54,118 bases of DNA from Rhodospirillaceae bacterium. GTDB lineage: Bacteria; Pseudomonadota; Alphaproteobacteria; Rhodospirillales; Casp-alpha2. The notes below the pieces were generated by a model. That model was given only the letters and a program-made list of their open reading frames with translations, made no database searches and was not told the origin of the DNA. Numbering within the stretch: position 1 is the first letter of the stretch; the number at the start of each line of letters is the position of its first letter. Below are positions 36,805 to 46,227 of this stretch, in pieces. The translations under genes were made by a program, and so were the position numbers. The stretch spans positions 1 through 54,118 of the forward strand of contig PALN01000046.1 of the NCBI GenBank assembly GCA_002706405.1, in the 5' to 3' direction.

Positions 36805-36833
36805 AAGGGCCGCGTCAGCGGCCCTTTTCTTTT
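36805..36833 (+). terminator. Intrinsic terminator after purH
   Basis: A perfect 9-base-pair stem (AAGGGCCGC with GCGGCCCTT) with a GTCA loop is followed directly by a T-rich run ending TTTTCTTTT. It sits 24 bases after the purH stop and 17 bases before the convergent SIS gene's stop, so it separates the two units. Confidence 0.9.
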
Positions 36834-36850
36834 GGCTCAAGGCGTTATGG

Positions 36851-37471
36851 TCAGAACTTACGGTCGCGGATCACTTCGGCGGTCATGTGGTCCTGGCGGA
36901 TGAACTGGGCCAGGATATGCATGAGCGCCTGATGGGTGTCCTCGACGACGCCGTAATTGTCGCCCGCGACGTGCAGATTGACGTCCGCGAGCCCTTGCGT
37001 GCGCCCGCCCGCGAACCCGGTCATGGCGATCACCGCAAGGTCGTTGGCCTTGGCCCAGTCACAGGCCCGGACCACGTTTTCCGAATCGCCCGACGACGAG
37101 ACCGAAATCAGCACGTCGCCCGGATCGGCCAGGGTGCGCAGTTGATAGACGAAGACCTCGTCATAGGAAATGTCGTTGGCGACGGCGGTGATGGTTTCGA
37201 TGGTTGCCGACAGGGAGACGACGCGCGGGCGCAGGTCCGTGTCCGTCTGAATGCACTTCAGGTGATCGCAGACCAGATGATTGGAGATCGCCGCCGACCC
37301 GCCGTTGCCGCAGACGTAAATGGTCTTGCGCGCCGCATAGGCCCCGGCCAGCAGGGCTCCGGCCTTGGCCAGCGCCACGCGGTCGACGGAGGCCTGGGCC
37401 ACCTGAGAGGCCTGAAAATAAGCATCGGCGAAGGCGCCGATGTCGGTGAATTTTTGATCGGGAAAGGTCAT
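36851..37471 (-). CDS. SIS-domain sugar isomerase, GmhA-like
   Basis: The 206-residue SIS protein has the phosphosugar loop CGNGGSAA at about 54-61, SSSGDSENVV near 127-136, and the C-terminal EDTHQALMHI, which holds the Gln and His zinc ligands of GmhA. In GmhA the other ligands follow as HxxxE; here the match is HLVCD, placing Asp in the Glu position. The fold is that of sedoheptulose-7-phosphate isomerase, which makes the precursor of LPS heptose, but the Glu-to-Asp change leaves the activity uncertain. It is convergent with purH across the terminator. Confidence 0.78.
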   Translation of the reverse strand: MTFPDQKFTDIGAFADAYFQASQVAQASVDRVALAKAGALLAGAYAARKTIYVCGNGGSAAISNHLVCDHLKCIQTDTDLRPRVVSLSATIETITAVANDISYDEVFVYQLRTLADPGDVLISVSSSGDSENVVRACDWAKANDLAVIAMTGFAGGRTQGLADVNLHVAGDNYGVVEDTHQALMHILAQFIRQDHMTAEVIRDRKF

Positions 37472-37593
37472 GCGGGACTGTCCCCTAATCAGCCCCGGAA
37501 TTCAACGGCGAAAATGCCGGAAACCGCCAGAAGACTTAAGATTAGAAGATGCCGCCTGTTTCGTGAATGTGTGGAAACATGCGGTTTGAGTGC

Positions 37594-40500
37594 TTATGCC
37601 TGTGCATCGGCCAGGGCGCGCAACTGACGCGAGGCGACGGCGACCATGGACAGGTCGTTGACCTCGGTCGTCCACAGCTCGTTCAGCAGCACCTCTGTCT
37701 GGTCGACGGCGGCCTGGTTGCGCACGACCCAGGCGGCGATCGCCTTGTCCGTGTCCTTGCGCGCCTTGCCGAGATGATCAAGGGCGTTGGACGCCAGGGC
37801 CAGCTGATGGGAATAGACTTCCTCGACCAGGGCGGCAACGGCCAGCTGCTGCCAGTGGTCTTCCGATTCCAGGTTTGAGGCGGCGGCGCGCAAACGCCCC
37901 AGGCGGAACCGGGTGCCGAGCGCGAAATAGACCCGGGCGACCTCGCGCACGTCCATCTTGCGCCGATTGGCGAGGCCGACGATATCCGGCGCCGAATACA
38001 GGTTCACCAGATGGGCCACCTTGTGCGCCAGCGCCGCCGGCACCCCGTCGTCAAGGTACGGCTTGGCGCGATTTTTCATGTCGTCGATGTAATGCTTGGG
38101 CACCACGGCCGAGATGTGATCGGCCAGTTCCGCCATGCCGGCGCCGAATTCGGCGACATGAGCACCGATGTCGAGGCCCTTCTTCCCGTTGCGCAGGAAC
38201 CACAGGGTCACCCATTCCAAGAGCCGGTTTAGGTCCGCGAGCATGGAGGTTTGGGCCCGGGTCGGCACCTTGTTGTCGAGGGCTTCGATCTCGGCCCAGA
38301 TCGAGCGCGTGCGCAGGACCTCGCGGGCGATGGTATAGGCGCGGGCGATTTCCGCCGGCTGGCGGCCCGTCTTTTCCATGAACTCGGTGACGAAGGTATC
38401 GCCGACCCGGTTGACCATGGAGTTGGTGACCCGGGTGGCGATGATTTCCCGCTTGAGCCGATGGGTCTTCATTTCCGGCAGGTACTTCTGGCGCAGGTCC
38501 GAGGGGAAGTACTGCACGATTTCGTCGAGCAGGAAGGGGTCGTCCGGCAGATCGCTTTTCAGCAGCTCGTCATACAGCCAGTTCTTGGCATAGGCGATCA
38601 GCACGGACAGTTCCGGGCGGGTCAGGCCCTTGTGCTGGGCGGCGCGCTCCGACAGCTGCTCGTCATCGGGCAGGAATTCGACGGCGCGCTCCAGCAGGCC
38701 GCGCTTTTCCAGCAGCCGCATGAGCCGGATCTGATTGTCGAGAGTATGGGCCCCCTTGGCCTGGATCGAGGAGATCGCCTGGGTCTGGTTGTAGTTGTGC
38801 TTGAGCACCAGTTCGCCGACCTCGTCGGTCATGCGGGCCAGAAGCTTGTTGCGTTGGGCTTCGGTCAGCCCGCCCTTGGCGACGACGGCGCCGAGCAGCA
38901 CCTTGATGTTGACCTCGTGGTCCGAACAGTCGACGCCGGCGGAATTGTCGATGGAATCCGTGTTCAGCCGCCCGCCCTTCATGGCGTATTCGATGCGGCC
39001 CTTTTGCGTGCAGCCCAGGTTCGCACCCTCGCCGACGACCTGGGCCTGAACCTCCTGGCCGTTGATGCGGATGGCGTCGTTGGCACGGTCGCCCACGTCG
39101 GCGCTCGATTCCGCCTGACCCTTGATGTAGGTGCCGATGCCGCCGAACCACAAGAGGTCGACCGGCGCGCGCAGCATGGCCTGGATCAGTTCGTTGGGCG
39201 AGACGCTTTCCTTGGTCAGGCCGAAACACGCGCGGGCTTCCGGCGACAGCTTGATGGTCTTGGCGCTGCGCTCATAGATGCCGCCGCCCTTGGAGATTTT
39301 CTTGGTGTCGTAGTCGGACCAGCTGGAGCGCCCCAGATTGAACAGGCGCACCCGTTCGGCATGGGTCTTGGCCGGGTCGGGGTCGGGGTCGACGAAGATA
39401 TGCATGTGGTTGAACGCACCCTGCAGCTTGATGTGCTTGGACAGCATCATGCCGTTGCCGAACACGTCGCCCGACATGTCACCGACGCCGACCACGGTAA
39501 AGTCTTCGTTCTGGATGTCCGTGCCGATTTCGCGGAAGTGGCGCTTGACCGATTCCCAGGCCCCCTTGGCGGTGATGCCCATGCCCTTGTGGTCGTAGCC
39601 GACAGAGCCGCCGGAGGCGAAGGCATCGCCCAGCCAATGGCCGTAATCCATCGACACGCCGTTCGCGATGTCGGAAAACGTGGCCGTGCCCTTGTCCGCC
39701 GCGACCACCAGATAGGGATCGTCGTCGTCCCAGCGATAGACGCTTTTCGGCGGCACCACGCGCGTCCCCTTCAGGTTGTCGGTGACGTCCAGCAGGCCGC
39801 GGATCAGCGTCTTGTAGCATTCGATGCCTTCGGCCATGAAGGCGTCGCGCCCGCCGTCCGTGGGCGGGCGCTTGACCACGAACCCGCCCTTGGAGCCGAC
39901 CGGCACGATGACCGCGTTCTTGACCTGCTGGGCCTTGACCAAGCCTAAGATTTCCGTGCGGAAATCTTCCGGCCGGTCGGACCAGCGCAGGCCGCCGCGG
40001 GCGACGAAGCCGAAGCGCAGATGCACGCCCTCGACCCGCGGGCTGTAGACGAAAATCTCGCGCAGCGGCCGGGGCTTGGGCAGATCGTCGATCAGGCGTG
40101 AATTGAATTTGAACGAGACATAGGGCTTGTAGCCGCCGTCGGCGGCAGGTTGGAAGAAGTTGGTGCGCAGCGTCGCGTCGACCAGATTGATGAAGCGGGT
40201 CAGGATGCGGTCTTCGTCGGCGCTGGTCACGGCCTCGAGCGCGTCGCGCATCTTGCCGTGCAGGGCGGCCGCCTGCTTGTCCCGTTCCGCCGCCGTCTGC
40301 TTCGTGACCGCCATGCGCACCATGAACAGCTGAACGATCATGTTGGCCAGACCAAGGTGCTTGGCCAGGGTCTGTTCCATATAGGTCTGGGAATAGGGGA
40401 TGCCCATCTGGCGCAGGCAGCGGCAGTAGGCGCGCAGGATCAGAACCTCGCGCCAATCCAGGCCGCCGCGGGCGACCAGGGCGTTGAAGCCGTCGCTTTC

Positions 40501-42459
40501 GATCTCGCCGCGCCACACGCGGGCGAAGGCGTCTTCGAACTTGGCCTTGATGGCCGGGATGTCGACATCCCCGCCGTCGCGGGTCTCCAGGCCGAAGTCG
40601 TGAATCATCAGCGTCTTCACGCCGCCGCCGTTGCCGTCGTCGCAGGACACCTCGTGGGGGTTCTCGTCGATGACCCGGAAGCCCATGTGTTCGAACACGG
40701 GCAGGGCGTCCGACAGAGGCACCGCCGTGTCCGGATGGTAGACCTTGAAGCGCACCTGATTGCCGGGCGCCCCTTCGGGCCGATACAGGTGCAGGCCGAT
40801 CCGCTCGGCGGTCAGCGATTCCTCAATCACCTCGATATCGGTGACCGCGTCCTCCGCGCTGTACTGGGCCGTATAGCCGGGGCCGAAGGCATTCTGGAAG
40901 CGGCGGGTCAGGCGCAGGCCTTCCGTTTCACCGGCGGCCTTGGTGAGCGCCTCCGCCAGGTCGTCCGCCCAGGTCCGGGCGGCCCGGGTCAGCTTGTTTT
41001 CCAGACCCTTGGCGTAATAGGCCGGCAGCTTGCCCGGCTCCGTCGCGATGATCAGATAGACCCGCGCCAGGGGCGCGTCGCCCAAGGTGGTCGAGAAATT
41101 GGAGACCCGGCCGTTCAGCGCCTCACACAGGATGTCCTGCATGCGTTCGCGCATGTTCATGGTGTAGCGGTCACGCGGCACGTAGATCATGCACGACACG
41201 AAGCGCCCGAAATTATCCTGGCGCATGAACAGGGCGACGCGCTGACGGTCCTGCAGATGCAGGATGCCCATGGCCGTTTCCAACAGCTGTTCCTCGGAAA
41301 TCTGAAACAGCTCATCCCGCGGATAGGTCTCCAGGATGTTGGTCATGGCCTTGCCGTCGTGGCTGCCGGGCTGCAGGCCGGCGCGGTCCAGCACCTGCTG
41401 CAGGCGGCGGCGCAAGAGCGGGATGTCGCGCGGGCTGCGGTTGTAGGCGGCGGAGGTGAACAGGCCGACGAAGATGCGCAGCCCCGTGACCTTGCCGTCC
41501 TTGTCGAAGCTCTTGATGCCGATGGCATCCATATGCACGGGCCGGTGCACGGTGGAGCGCTGGTTCGACTTGGTGACGACGATCAGACCCGGGTCGGAGA
41601 TGAAGGCGCGCACTTCGGGCGGAATCTTGGAGCTGTCCGCCGCATAGGTCAGCACCGACATGTCGAGATCGCGCAAGATGCCGAGGGCCGATTTCTTGTC
41701 GACGGCGACCGTGGTCTTGGGGCCGGCGCCGGAAATCTTGTAGTCGCGGGAGCCCAGGAAGGTGAAGTTGTTGTCGTGGATCCAGCGCAGGAACTCGCGC
41801 ACCTCGTTGGTTTCCTCCAGCGGCGCCGGGCCCGAGGTATGGCGGAAATCGTCGATGATCCGGGCCATGCGTTCGCGCATGGGCCGCCAGTCCTGAACCG
41901 CCAGGCGCACGTCCTCGAGAACCTTGAGCACACCCTTTTCGATGTCGCGCTGGCCGTCGGGCGTTTCCTCGTCGACCTCGATATGCATCCAGGATTCCAG
42001 GCGCGCGCCGTCCTCGGGCTCGCCGGGATCGAGGATGCGCTGCAGACGGCCCAGGGCATCGCGCTTGACCTTGAGGATCGGATGCACGACCAGATGCACG
42101 GTCAGGCCGCGGCGGTTCATTTCCGACGACACGGAATCGACCAGGAACGGCATGTCTTCGGTCACGATGTCGACGACGGTGCGGCTGGCCGTCCAGCCGT
42201 CCTTCTTCGCAACGGGCTTGTAGGCGCGGACCGAAGGCTTGCCCGGCTTGTGCTGGGCGGCGGTCTTCCAATGGCTTTTGGCGATGCCGGCCAGGGTTTC
42301 CGCATCACGGGCGTGAATGTCCATGGGCGGCATATGGGCGAAATACTGCTCGGCGTAGTGGACCAGGGTCGTCGCCTTGGCGCCCTTGGCGCCGCCCCGC
42401 ATCAGCTTCGACACCTGCTTCAGCAGCGCGTCGGTCTTCAAATCTCGTTTGATTGGCAT
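37594..42459 (-). CDS. NAD-specific glutamate dehydrogenase, large (about 180 kDa) type
   Basis: At 1,621 residues this matches the L-GDH180 class, oxidative deamination of glutamate to 2-oxoglutarate and ammonia with NAD. Long N-terminal regulatory/ACT-like portions (about 1-700) precede the catalytic domain: the KGGFVVKR Lys region near 860, GVGDMSGDVFGNGMM (nucleotide loop) near 990, and a C-terminal helical extension. The ATG follows GGGAGGGG, an excellent ribosome site. It is transcribed away from the GT-C gene at 42727 and is flanked by non-coding DNA on both sides, so it is probably monocistronic. Large minus-frame and plus-frame openings across it are shadows. Confidence 0.93.
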   Translation of the reverse strand: MPIKRDLKTDALLKQVSKLMRGGAKGAKATTLVHYAEQYFAHMPPMDIHARDAETLAGIAKSHWKTAAQHKPGKPSVRAYKPVAKKDGWTASRTVVDIVTEDMPFLVDSVSSEMNRRGLTVHLVVHPILKVKRDALGRLQRILDPGEPEDGARLESWMHIEVDEETPDGQRDIEKGVLKVLEDVRLAVQDWRPMRERMARIIDDFRHTSGPAPLEETNEVREFLRWIHDNNFTFLGSRDYKISGAGPKTTVAVDKKSALGILRDLDMSVLTYAADSSKIPPEVRAFISDPGLIVVTKSNQRSTVHRPVHMDAIGIKSFDKDGKVTGLRIFVGLFTSAAYNRSPRDIPLLRRRLQQVLDRAGLQPGSHDGKAMTNILETYPRDELFQISEEQLLETAMGILHLQDRQRVALFMRQDNFGRFVSCMIYVPRDRYTMNMRERMQDILCEALNGRVSNFSTTLGDAPLARVYLIIATEPGKLPAYYAKGLENKLTRAARTWADDLAEALTKAAGETEGLRLTRRFQNAFGPGYTAQYSAEDAVTDIEVIEESLTAERIGLHLYRPEGAPGNQVRFKVYHPDTAVPLSDALPVFEHMGFRVIDENPHEVSCDDGNGGGVKTLMIHDFGLETRDGGDVDIPAIKAKFEDAFARVWRGEIESDGFNALVARGGLDWREVLILRAYCRCLRQMGIPYSQTYMEQTLAKHLGLANMIVQLFMVRMAVTKQTAAERDKQAAALHGKMRDALEAVTSADEDRILTRFINLVDATLRTNFFQPAADGGYKPYVSFKFNSRLIDDLPKPRPLREIFVYSPRVEGVHLRFGFVARGGLRWSDRPEDFRTEILGLVKAQQVKNAVIVPVGSKGGFVVKRPPTDGGRDAFMAEGIECYKTLIRGLLDVTDNLKGTRVVPPKSVYRWDDDDPYLVVAADKGTATFSDIANGVSMDYGHWLGDAFASGGSVGYDHKGMGITAKGAWESVKRHFREIGTDIQNEDFTVVGVGDMSGDVFGNGMMLSKHIKLQGAFNHMHIFVDPDPDPAKTHAERVRLFNLGRSSWSDYDTKKISKGGGIYERSAKTIKLSPEARACFGLTKESVSPNELIQAMLRAPVDLLWFGGIGTYIKGQAESSADVGDRANDAIRINGQEVQAQVVGEGANLGCTQKGRIEYAMKGGRLNTDSIDNSAGVDCSDHEVNIKVLLGAVVAKGGLTEAQRNKLLARMTDEVGELVLKHNYNQTQAISSIQAKGAHTLDNQIRLMRLLEKRGLLERAVEFLPDDEQLSERAAQHKGLTRPELSVLIAYAKNWLYDELLKSDLPDDPFLLDEIVQYFPSDLRQKYLPEMKTHRLKREIIATRVTNSMVNRVGDTFVTEFMEKTGRQPAEIARAYTIAREVLRTRSIWAEIEALDNKVPTRAQTSMLADLNRLLEWVTLWFLRNGKKGLDIGAHVAEFGAGMAELADHISAVVPKHYIDDMKNRAKPYLDDGVPAALAHKVAHLVNLYSAPDIVGLANRRKMDVREVARVYFALGTRFRLGRLRAAASNLESEDHWQQLAVAALVEEVYSHQLALASNALDHLGKARKDTDKAIAAWVVRNQAAVDQTEVLLNELWTTEVNDLSMVAVASRQLRALADAQA

Positions 42460-42726
42460 AGACCCCTCCCAGAAAGCGCGGCCCCCCGATTTTTCTTAGG
42501 GGTGACGGCGCGGTGACCTGCCGTGGTCGCCGATCCGCCCGCGGCCGCAATTCCGCCGGGCGCACCGGATCAACGGATAACAGCCTATAAACAATGGTTT
42601 GTTATGAAAAGCTAAAGTTTGGTGCGCATTGTATTGCGGCCGGCCCCGTTGCTGGACAGGAACGGCAAATGACTCCACACTCCGCTGCAATCTGCACGGG
42701 GGCCTGCATCGGGGGACGATTTAACC
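42460..42726. other. Divergent intergenic region between glutamate dehydrogenase and GT-C genes
   Basis: These 267 bases separate two divergent genes and must hold both promoters. A less GC-rich patch at about 42580-42625 (ATAACAGCCTATAAACAATGG and TTATGAAAAGC) is the likeliest promoter area. No terminator, repeat or gene is supported. Confidence 0.45.
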
Positions 42727-44067
42727 ATGTCGGGAAATTGCTCTTCATCTTCGGGCGCGGCCGGATGGCGGGGCGCGGTCACGGGCCGGCGCGGCGCGGC
42801 GGCGACGGCGGGCCTCCTGTTCCTGGCGACCCTCGTACTGGGCTGGCTGGACCTGACACCAACAAGGGCCCCGGTCGCCGACGAAGCCTGGTACCTACAA
42901 AAGGCGCTGCAAATCCACGACGGCCGGGCCGGCATGTTCACGACCGGTGTCATGCCGGCGTATCCGCTTTACATGGCGGCCGTGTTGGCCGTTGACCGGG
43001 ACGCCTTGCGAACGGCCCGATGCCTGGCCGAAAAGCCCCCGGCGGCGGACGCCTGCGCGATCGATCTTGCCGGTATCCTATGGCCGCAGGTGGTGTTCCT
43101 CGCACTTGCGGTCGGTGCGGCCGGATGGCTTCTGTTCTGTTATCTGGGCGGCGTCGTGCCGGCGGCGGTCGGGAGCGCGTTTCTTCTGTTGTCCGGCCCT
43201 CCCCTGGCCTTCGCCAACCAATATCTGACCGAAGCCCTGTCCTTCCCCTTGTTCCTGATATTCAGCGCCATCCCCATCGCCGCCGTTCGTCGCCGCACCC
43301 TGGCACTGGCGGTCGCCAGCGGCCTGTTGATGGCCGCGCTCGCGCTGACGCGGTCGTCTTTCCTGTTTGGCATCCTGCCGTTGATCGCGGTCTTCGTTCT
43401 TGGTCCCAGGGCCGAGGGCGGGCAGCGGCGGGCCGTCTCCACGGCGGTCGCCGCCGCGGTCTTCGCCGTGGTGATCGGCAGTTTCCTTGTGCAAAGCCAC
43501 CGCGTGGCGGGACAAGCGATCCCCACCACCAACAAGGTCGTCCTGGTCACCCGCGTTGCCTACAACGACCTGAGCCCCCGAGAATGGCTGGCAGGATGGG
43601 TGTTTTGGCTGCCGCGCATCGGTGATCGTCTGGCCGATCAGCTGATTCCGCCGGAATACGTGGAACGGCTTAAGTTCTACGGCAAGGATTCGATTTATTC
43701 GAAAGTCCGCCATGACCTGATGGTCGAATACCGCGAAAACGGCGGCGGCAATTGGCTATTGAAAGAGAAAATTCTGGGCGACCTGGGCTGGCACTCGGCC
43801 GTGACGCTGCTGATGGCGTGGCGGGCCGCTTTCATCGGCGGTGTGTGGGGTGCGTTCGGAATCCTGGGCATGTTTCTCGCGGTCGTCTTGCCCGCGACGC
43901 GGCCCTACCTGGGGCCTCTGCTGATCATTTCGGCGGTGCCCGTGTTCACGCTGGGCCTGCAGGCGTTCACCGCGCCGCCGATCGAACGCTATAACATTTT
44001 TCTGCTGCTGCCCATGTCGGCGTCCCTGGGCCTGCTCGGCGCCGCCGCCCTGCGCCGGATTCGATAG
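42727..44067 (+). CDS. Integral membrane glycosyltransferase of GT-C fold (GT39-like)
   Basis: The 446-residue protein has a first membrane segment at about 24-45 and then the ADEAWY motif near residue 59, the acidic loop of GT-C/PMT-type transferases that use polyprenyl-phosphate sugars. About ten further hydrophobic segments follow, with an SSLGLLGAAALRRIR C-terminus. A GGGGGAC element precedes the ATG. It probably transfers a lipid-linked sugar in the periplasm, for example to LPS or a protein. No partner gene is adjacent. Confidence 0.65.
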   Translation: MSGNCSSSSGAAGWRGAVTGRRGAAATAGLLFLATLVLGWLDLTPTRAPVADEAWYLQKALQIHDGRAGMFTTGVMPAYPLYMAAVLAVDRDALRTARCLAEKPPAADACAIDLAGILWPQVVFLALAVGAAGWLLFCYLGGVVPAAVGSAFLLLSGPPLAFANQYLTEALSFPLFLIFSAIPIAAVRRRTLALAVASGLLMAALALTRSSFLFGILPLIAVFVLGPRAEGGQRRAVSTAVAAAVFAVVIGSFLVQSHRVAGQAIPTTNKVVLVTRVAYNDLSPREWLAGWVFWLPRIGDRLADQLIPPEYVERLKFYGKDSIYSKVRHDLMVEYRENGGGNWLLKEKILGDLGWHSAVTLLMAWRAAFIGGVWGAFGILGMFLAVVLPATRPYLGPLLIISAVPVFTLGLQAFTAPPIERYNIFLLLPMSASLGLLGAAALRRIR

Positions 44068-44133
44068 CACCGTTGAGCCCCCTCGCCGAGAGGGCCGGTC
44101 CGACCGGATGACACTGTCAATGAAGAGAGAAAT

Positions 44134-44208
44134 TGGAGCGGGCGATGAGATTCGAACTCACGACTTCAACCTTGGCAAGGTTGCGCTCTACCCCTGAGCT
44201 ACGCCCGC
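44134..44208 (-). tRNA. tRNA-Gly (GCC)
   Basis: The complement folds as a 75-base cloverleaf: acceptor GCGGGCG pairs with CGCCCGC, the D arm is GCTC/GAGC, the anticodon stem CAACC/GGTTG has a TTGCCAA loop with anticodon GCC, and the T arm GTGAG/CTCAT holds TTCGAAT. A discriminator T and CCA are encoded at the 3' end. Confidence 0.95.
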
Positions 44209-44506
44209 GTCGCTGTATGCGAGGGAGGGATATATACGGGAAGGCGGGGCGAATGCAAGGCCCTAAAATAAAGAACCTGCAGCAGACGGGATGACGCCCC
44301 GGCGCAAAACCCTCCGATCCCGGGCAGTGATCCCAACCACGCGGGCCCGCCGATTGCCGCCGGAAACCGGATTAGGCCCCCAATTCTGCCCGCAGGTCTT
44401 GCAGCGACGGAGACAAACAGCCATCTTTGGGGCAGATAGCGGCCGGGGACGCGTCCGGGCGCCCGAATTCAGAAACACGACACCTCAAACACGACGGAAG
44501 ACCGCC
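44209..44506. other. Non-coding stretch upstream of the thioredoxin-TPR gene
   Basis: The 298 bases between the tRNA gene (minus strand) and the thioredoxin-like gene contain promoters for both presumably. In-frame extension upstream of 44507 exists but lacks a ribosome site or conserved sequence. Nothing else is seen. Confidence 0.5.
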
Positions 44507-45466
44507 ATGGCATTCATTCTCAACCCCGATGGCACGACGACGCCCAAACCCGATGGCCAGGCAGCGGCCGCGCCCGCCGCGCCGCCCGCGGGCGCCGATG
44601 GCGCGCTGATCAAGGATTCGGATATCCGCAGCTTTGTGCCGGACGTGATCGAAGCCTCGAAGGCGATTCCCGTCCTGGTCGATTTCTGGGCGCCCTGGTG
44701 CGGGCCGTGCAAGCAGCTTACCCCAGTGCTGGAAAAGCTGGTCACCCAGGCCGGCGGCCTGGTCAAGCTGGTCAAGATCAACGCCGACGAAAACCAGGAG
44801 CTGTGCCAGCAGTTGCGCGTGCAGTCTCTGCCCACGGTCTATGCCTTCAAGGACGGTCAGCCCGTTGATGCCTTCATGGGCGCCCTGCCGGAAAGCCAGC
44901 TCAAGGCCTTCATCGAAAAACTGACCGGCGGCACCAAACCGCCCCTCGATCAGGCGCTGGAGCAGGGCCAGGAAGCCCTTGCCGCCGGCGAGAATGATTT
45001 GGCCCTCGAGATCTTCACGGAAATTCAGGCCCAGGACCCGGCCAACGAAGCCGCCCTGTCCGGCCTCCTGCGCGCCCAGATTGCGCTCGGCATGCTGGCC
45101 GAAGCAGAAGAAGCCCTCGCCGCGCTGCCCGCCAACCTGCGGGTGAAGGCCGACATCGAGGCCGCCGCCTCGGCCCTGGAGTTGGCCAAGGAAGTCGGCC
45201 AGACCGGCGACCCGGCGGAGCTGCGGGCCAAGATCGAGGCCGACCCGAAGGACAATCAGGCGCGGCTCGACCTGGCGCTGGCGCTGTTCGCGCGCGGCGA
45301 CGCGGAGGGTGCCATCGACACGCTTCTGGAACTGGTCCGCCGCGACCGGGCCTGGAACGACGAAGCCGCACGCAAACAGCTGGTGAAGATCTTCGACACC
45401 CTGGGCGGCGCCCATGAATTGACAGTGGCAGGGCGCCGGCGCCTGTCGTCGGTTCTGTTCTCTTAA
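44507..45466 (+). CDS. Thioredoxin with TPR-like C-terminal domain (CnoX/YbbN type)
   Basis: The 319-residue product starts at the ATG at 44507, behind ACGGAAG. After an Ala/Pro-rich leader of about 30 residues comes a thioredoxin domain with WAPWCGPCKQ at about 63-72, so the redox pair Cys-Gly-Pro-Cys is intact (E. coli YbbN has lost it). The C-terminal 150 residues are helical TPR-like repeats (LEQGQEALAAGENDLALEIF and similar). CnoX proteins act as chlorine-activated holdases that hand substrates to GroEL or DnaK. The next gene follows after 20 bases. Confidence 0.88.
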   Translation: MAFILNPDGTTTPKPDGQAAAAPAAPPAGADGALIKDSDIRSFVPDVIEASKAIPVLVDFWAPWCGPCKQLTPVLEKLVTQAGGLVKLVKINADENQELCQQLRVQSLPTVYAFKDGQPVDAFMGALPESQLKAFIEKLTGGTKPPLDQALEQGQEALAAGENDLALEIFTEIQAQDPANEAALSGLLRAQIALGMLAEAEEALAALPANLRVKADIEAAASALELAKEVGQTGDPAELRAKIEADPKDNQARLDLALALFARGDAEGAIDTLLELVRRDRAWNDEAARKQLVKIFDTLGGAHELTVAGRRRLSSVLFS

Positions 45467-45486
45467 GAAGCGCGGGACGGGCCGCG

Positions 45487-46173
45487 ATGGCACATGGCGC
45501 CCACTATCCGGATACGGGCAGGCTGCCGGACGTGCTGCCGATCTTCCCGCTGCCGGGGGCATTGCTGCTGCCGGGCGGACAGTTGCCGCTCAACATCTTC
45601 GAGCCGCGCTATTTGGCCATGATCCTCGACGCCATGGCGGCGGGCCGCGTGATCGGGATGATCCAGCCCACCCCCGTGGCCGGAGAAGCCCCCGCCGACC
45701 CGGACCTGCGCGATGCGCCCGCGGTCTACCCCGTCGGCTGCATGGGGCGCATCATCAACTTTGCCGAAACCGGCGACGGGCGGCTGCTGATCACGCTGCT
45801 CGGCCAGGCGCGCTTTCGCGTGGCCGAGGAATTACCCCTTCACGGCGGATACCGCCGGGTACGCCCGGATTTCAGCGACTATAAAGACGACCTGGACGAC
45901 GACGCGGCGGTGGCTTATGACCGGGACCGTCTGGTCGCGGCGGCGGCGCGGTTTTTCGACGCCCGCGGGCTCAAGGCCGATTGGTCGTCCATCGAGGACG
46001 CCCCCGACAACCTGTTGGTGACCTCGTTGGCCATGGTCTGCCCCTTCGACCTCAGGGAAAAGCAGGCGCTTTTGGAAAGCGACGGCCCGGCGGCCCGGGC
46101 GGCGCTGTTGACCGACCTACTGGAAATGTCGGCCCTGGGCATGACGCCGGATCCGGGCGGCGCCGCGCACTGA
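45487..46173 (+). CDS. Lon N-terminal substrate-binding domain protein
   Basis: The 228-residue protein is the stand-alone Lon N-domain type: LPIFPLPGALLLPGGQLPLNIFEPRYLAM at about 17-45, VGCMGRI near 82 and a helical end. It lacks the AAA and protease domains. Relatives are common in alphaproteobacteria next to the thioredoxin-TPR gene; the function is not established. It may bind unfolded proteins. Confidence 0.9.
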   Translation: MAHGAHYPDTGRLPDVLPIFPLPGALLLPGGQLPLNIFEPRYLAMILDAMAAGRVIGMIQPTPVAGEAPADPDLRDAPAVYPVGCMGRIINFAETGDGRLLITLLGQARFRVAEELPLHGGYRRVRPDFSDYKDDLDDDAAVAYDRDRLVAAAARFFDARGLKADWSSIEDAPDNLLVTSLAMVCPFDLREKQALLESDGPAARAALLTDLLEMSALGMTPDPGGAAH

Positions 46174-46227
46174 GACATCCCGCCCGGGGGGACGCCTGCC
46201 GGGACCAACGTTAAGGAGACGGCTTCG

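Noticed and set aside
38251..42516. Two long plus-strand open frames (about 565 and 788 codons) opposite the glutamate dehydrogenase
   Set aside because: They are the shadow of a highly GC-biased 1,621-codon gene; no ribosome sites or conserved motifs were found.
44075..44110. Hairpins after the GT-C gene (CCCTC/GAGGG and CCGGTC/GACCGG)
   Set aside because: No T-run follows either stem, so I do not call a terminator.
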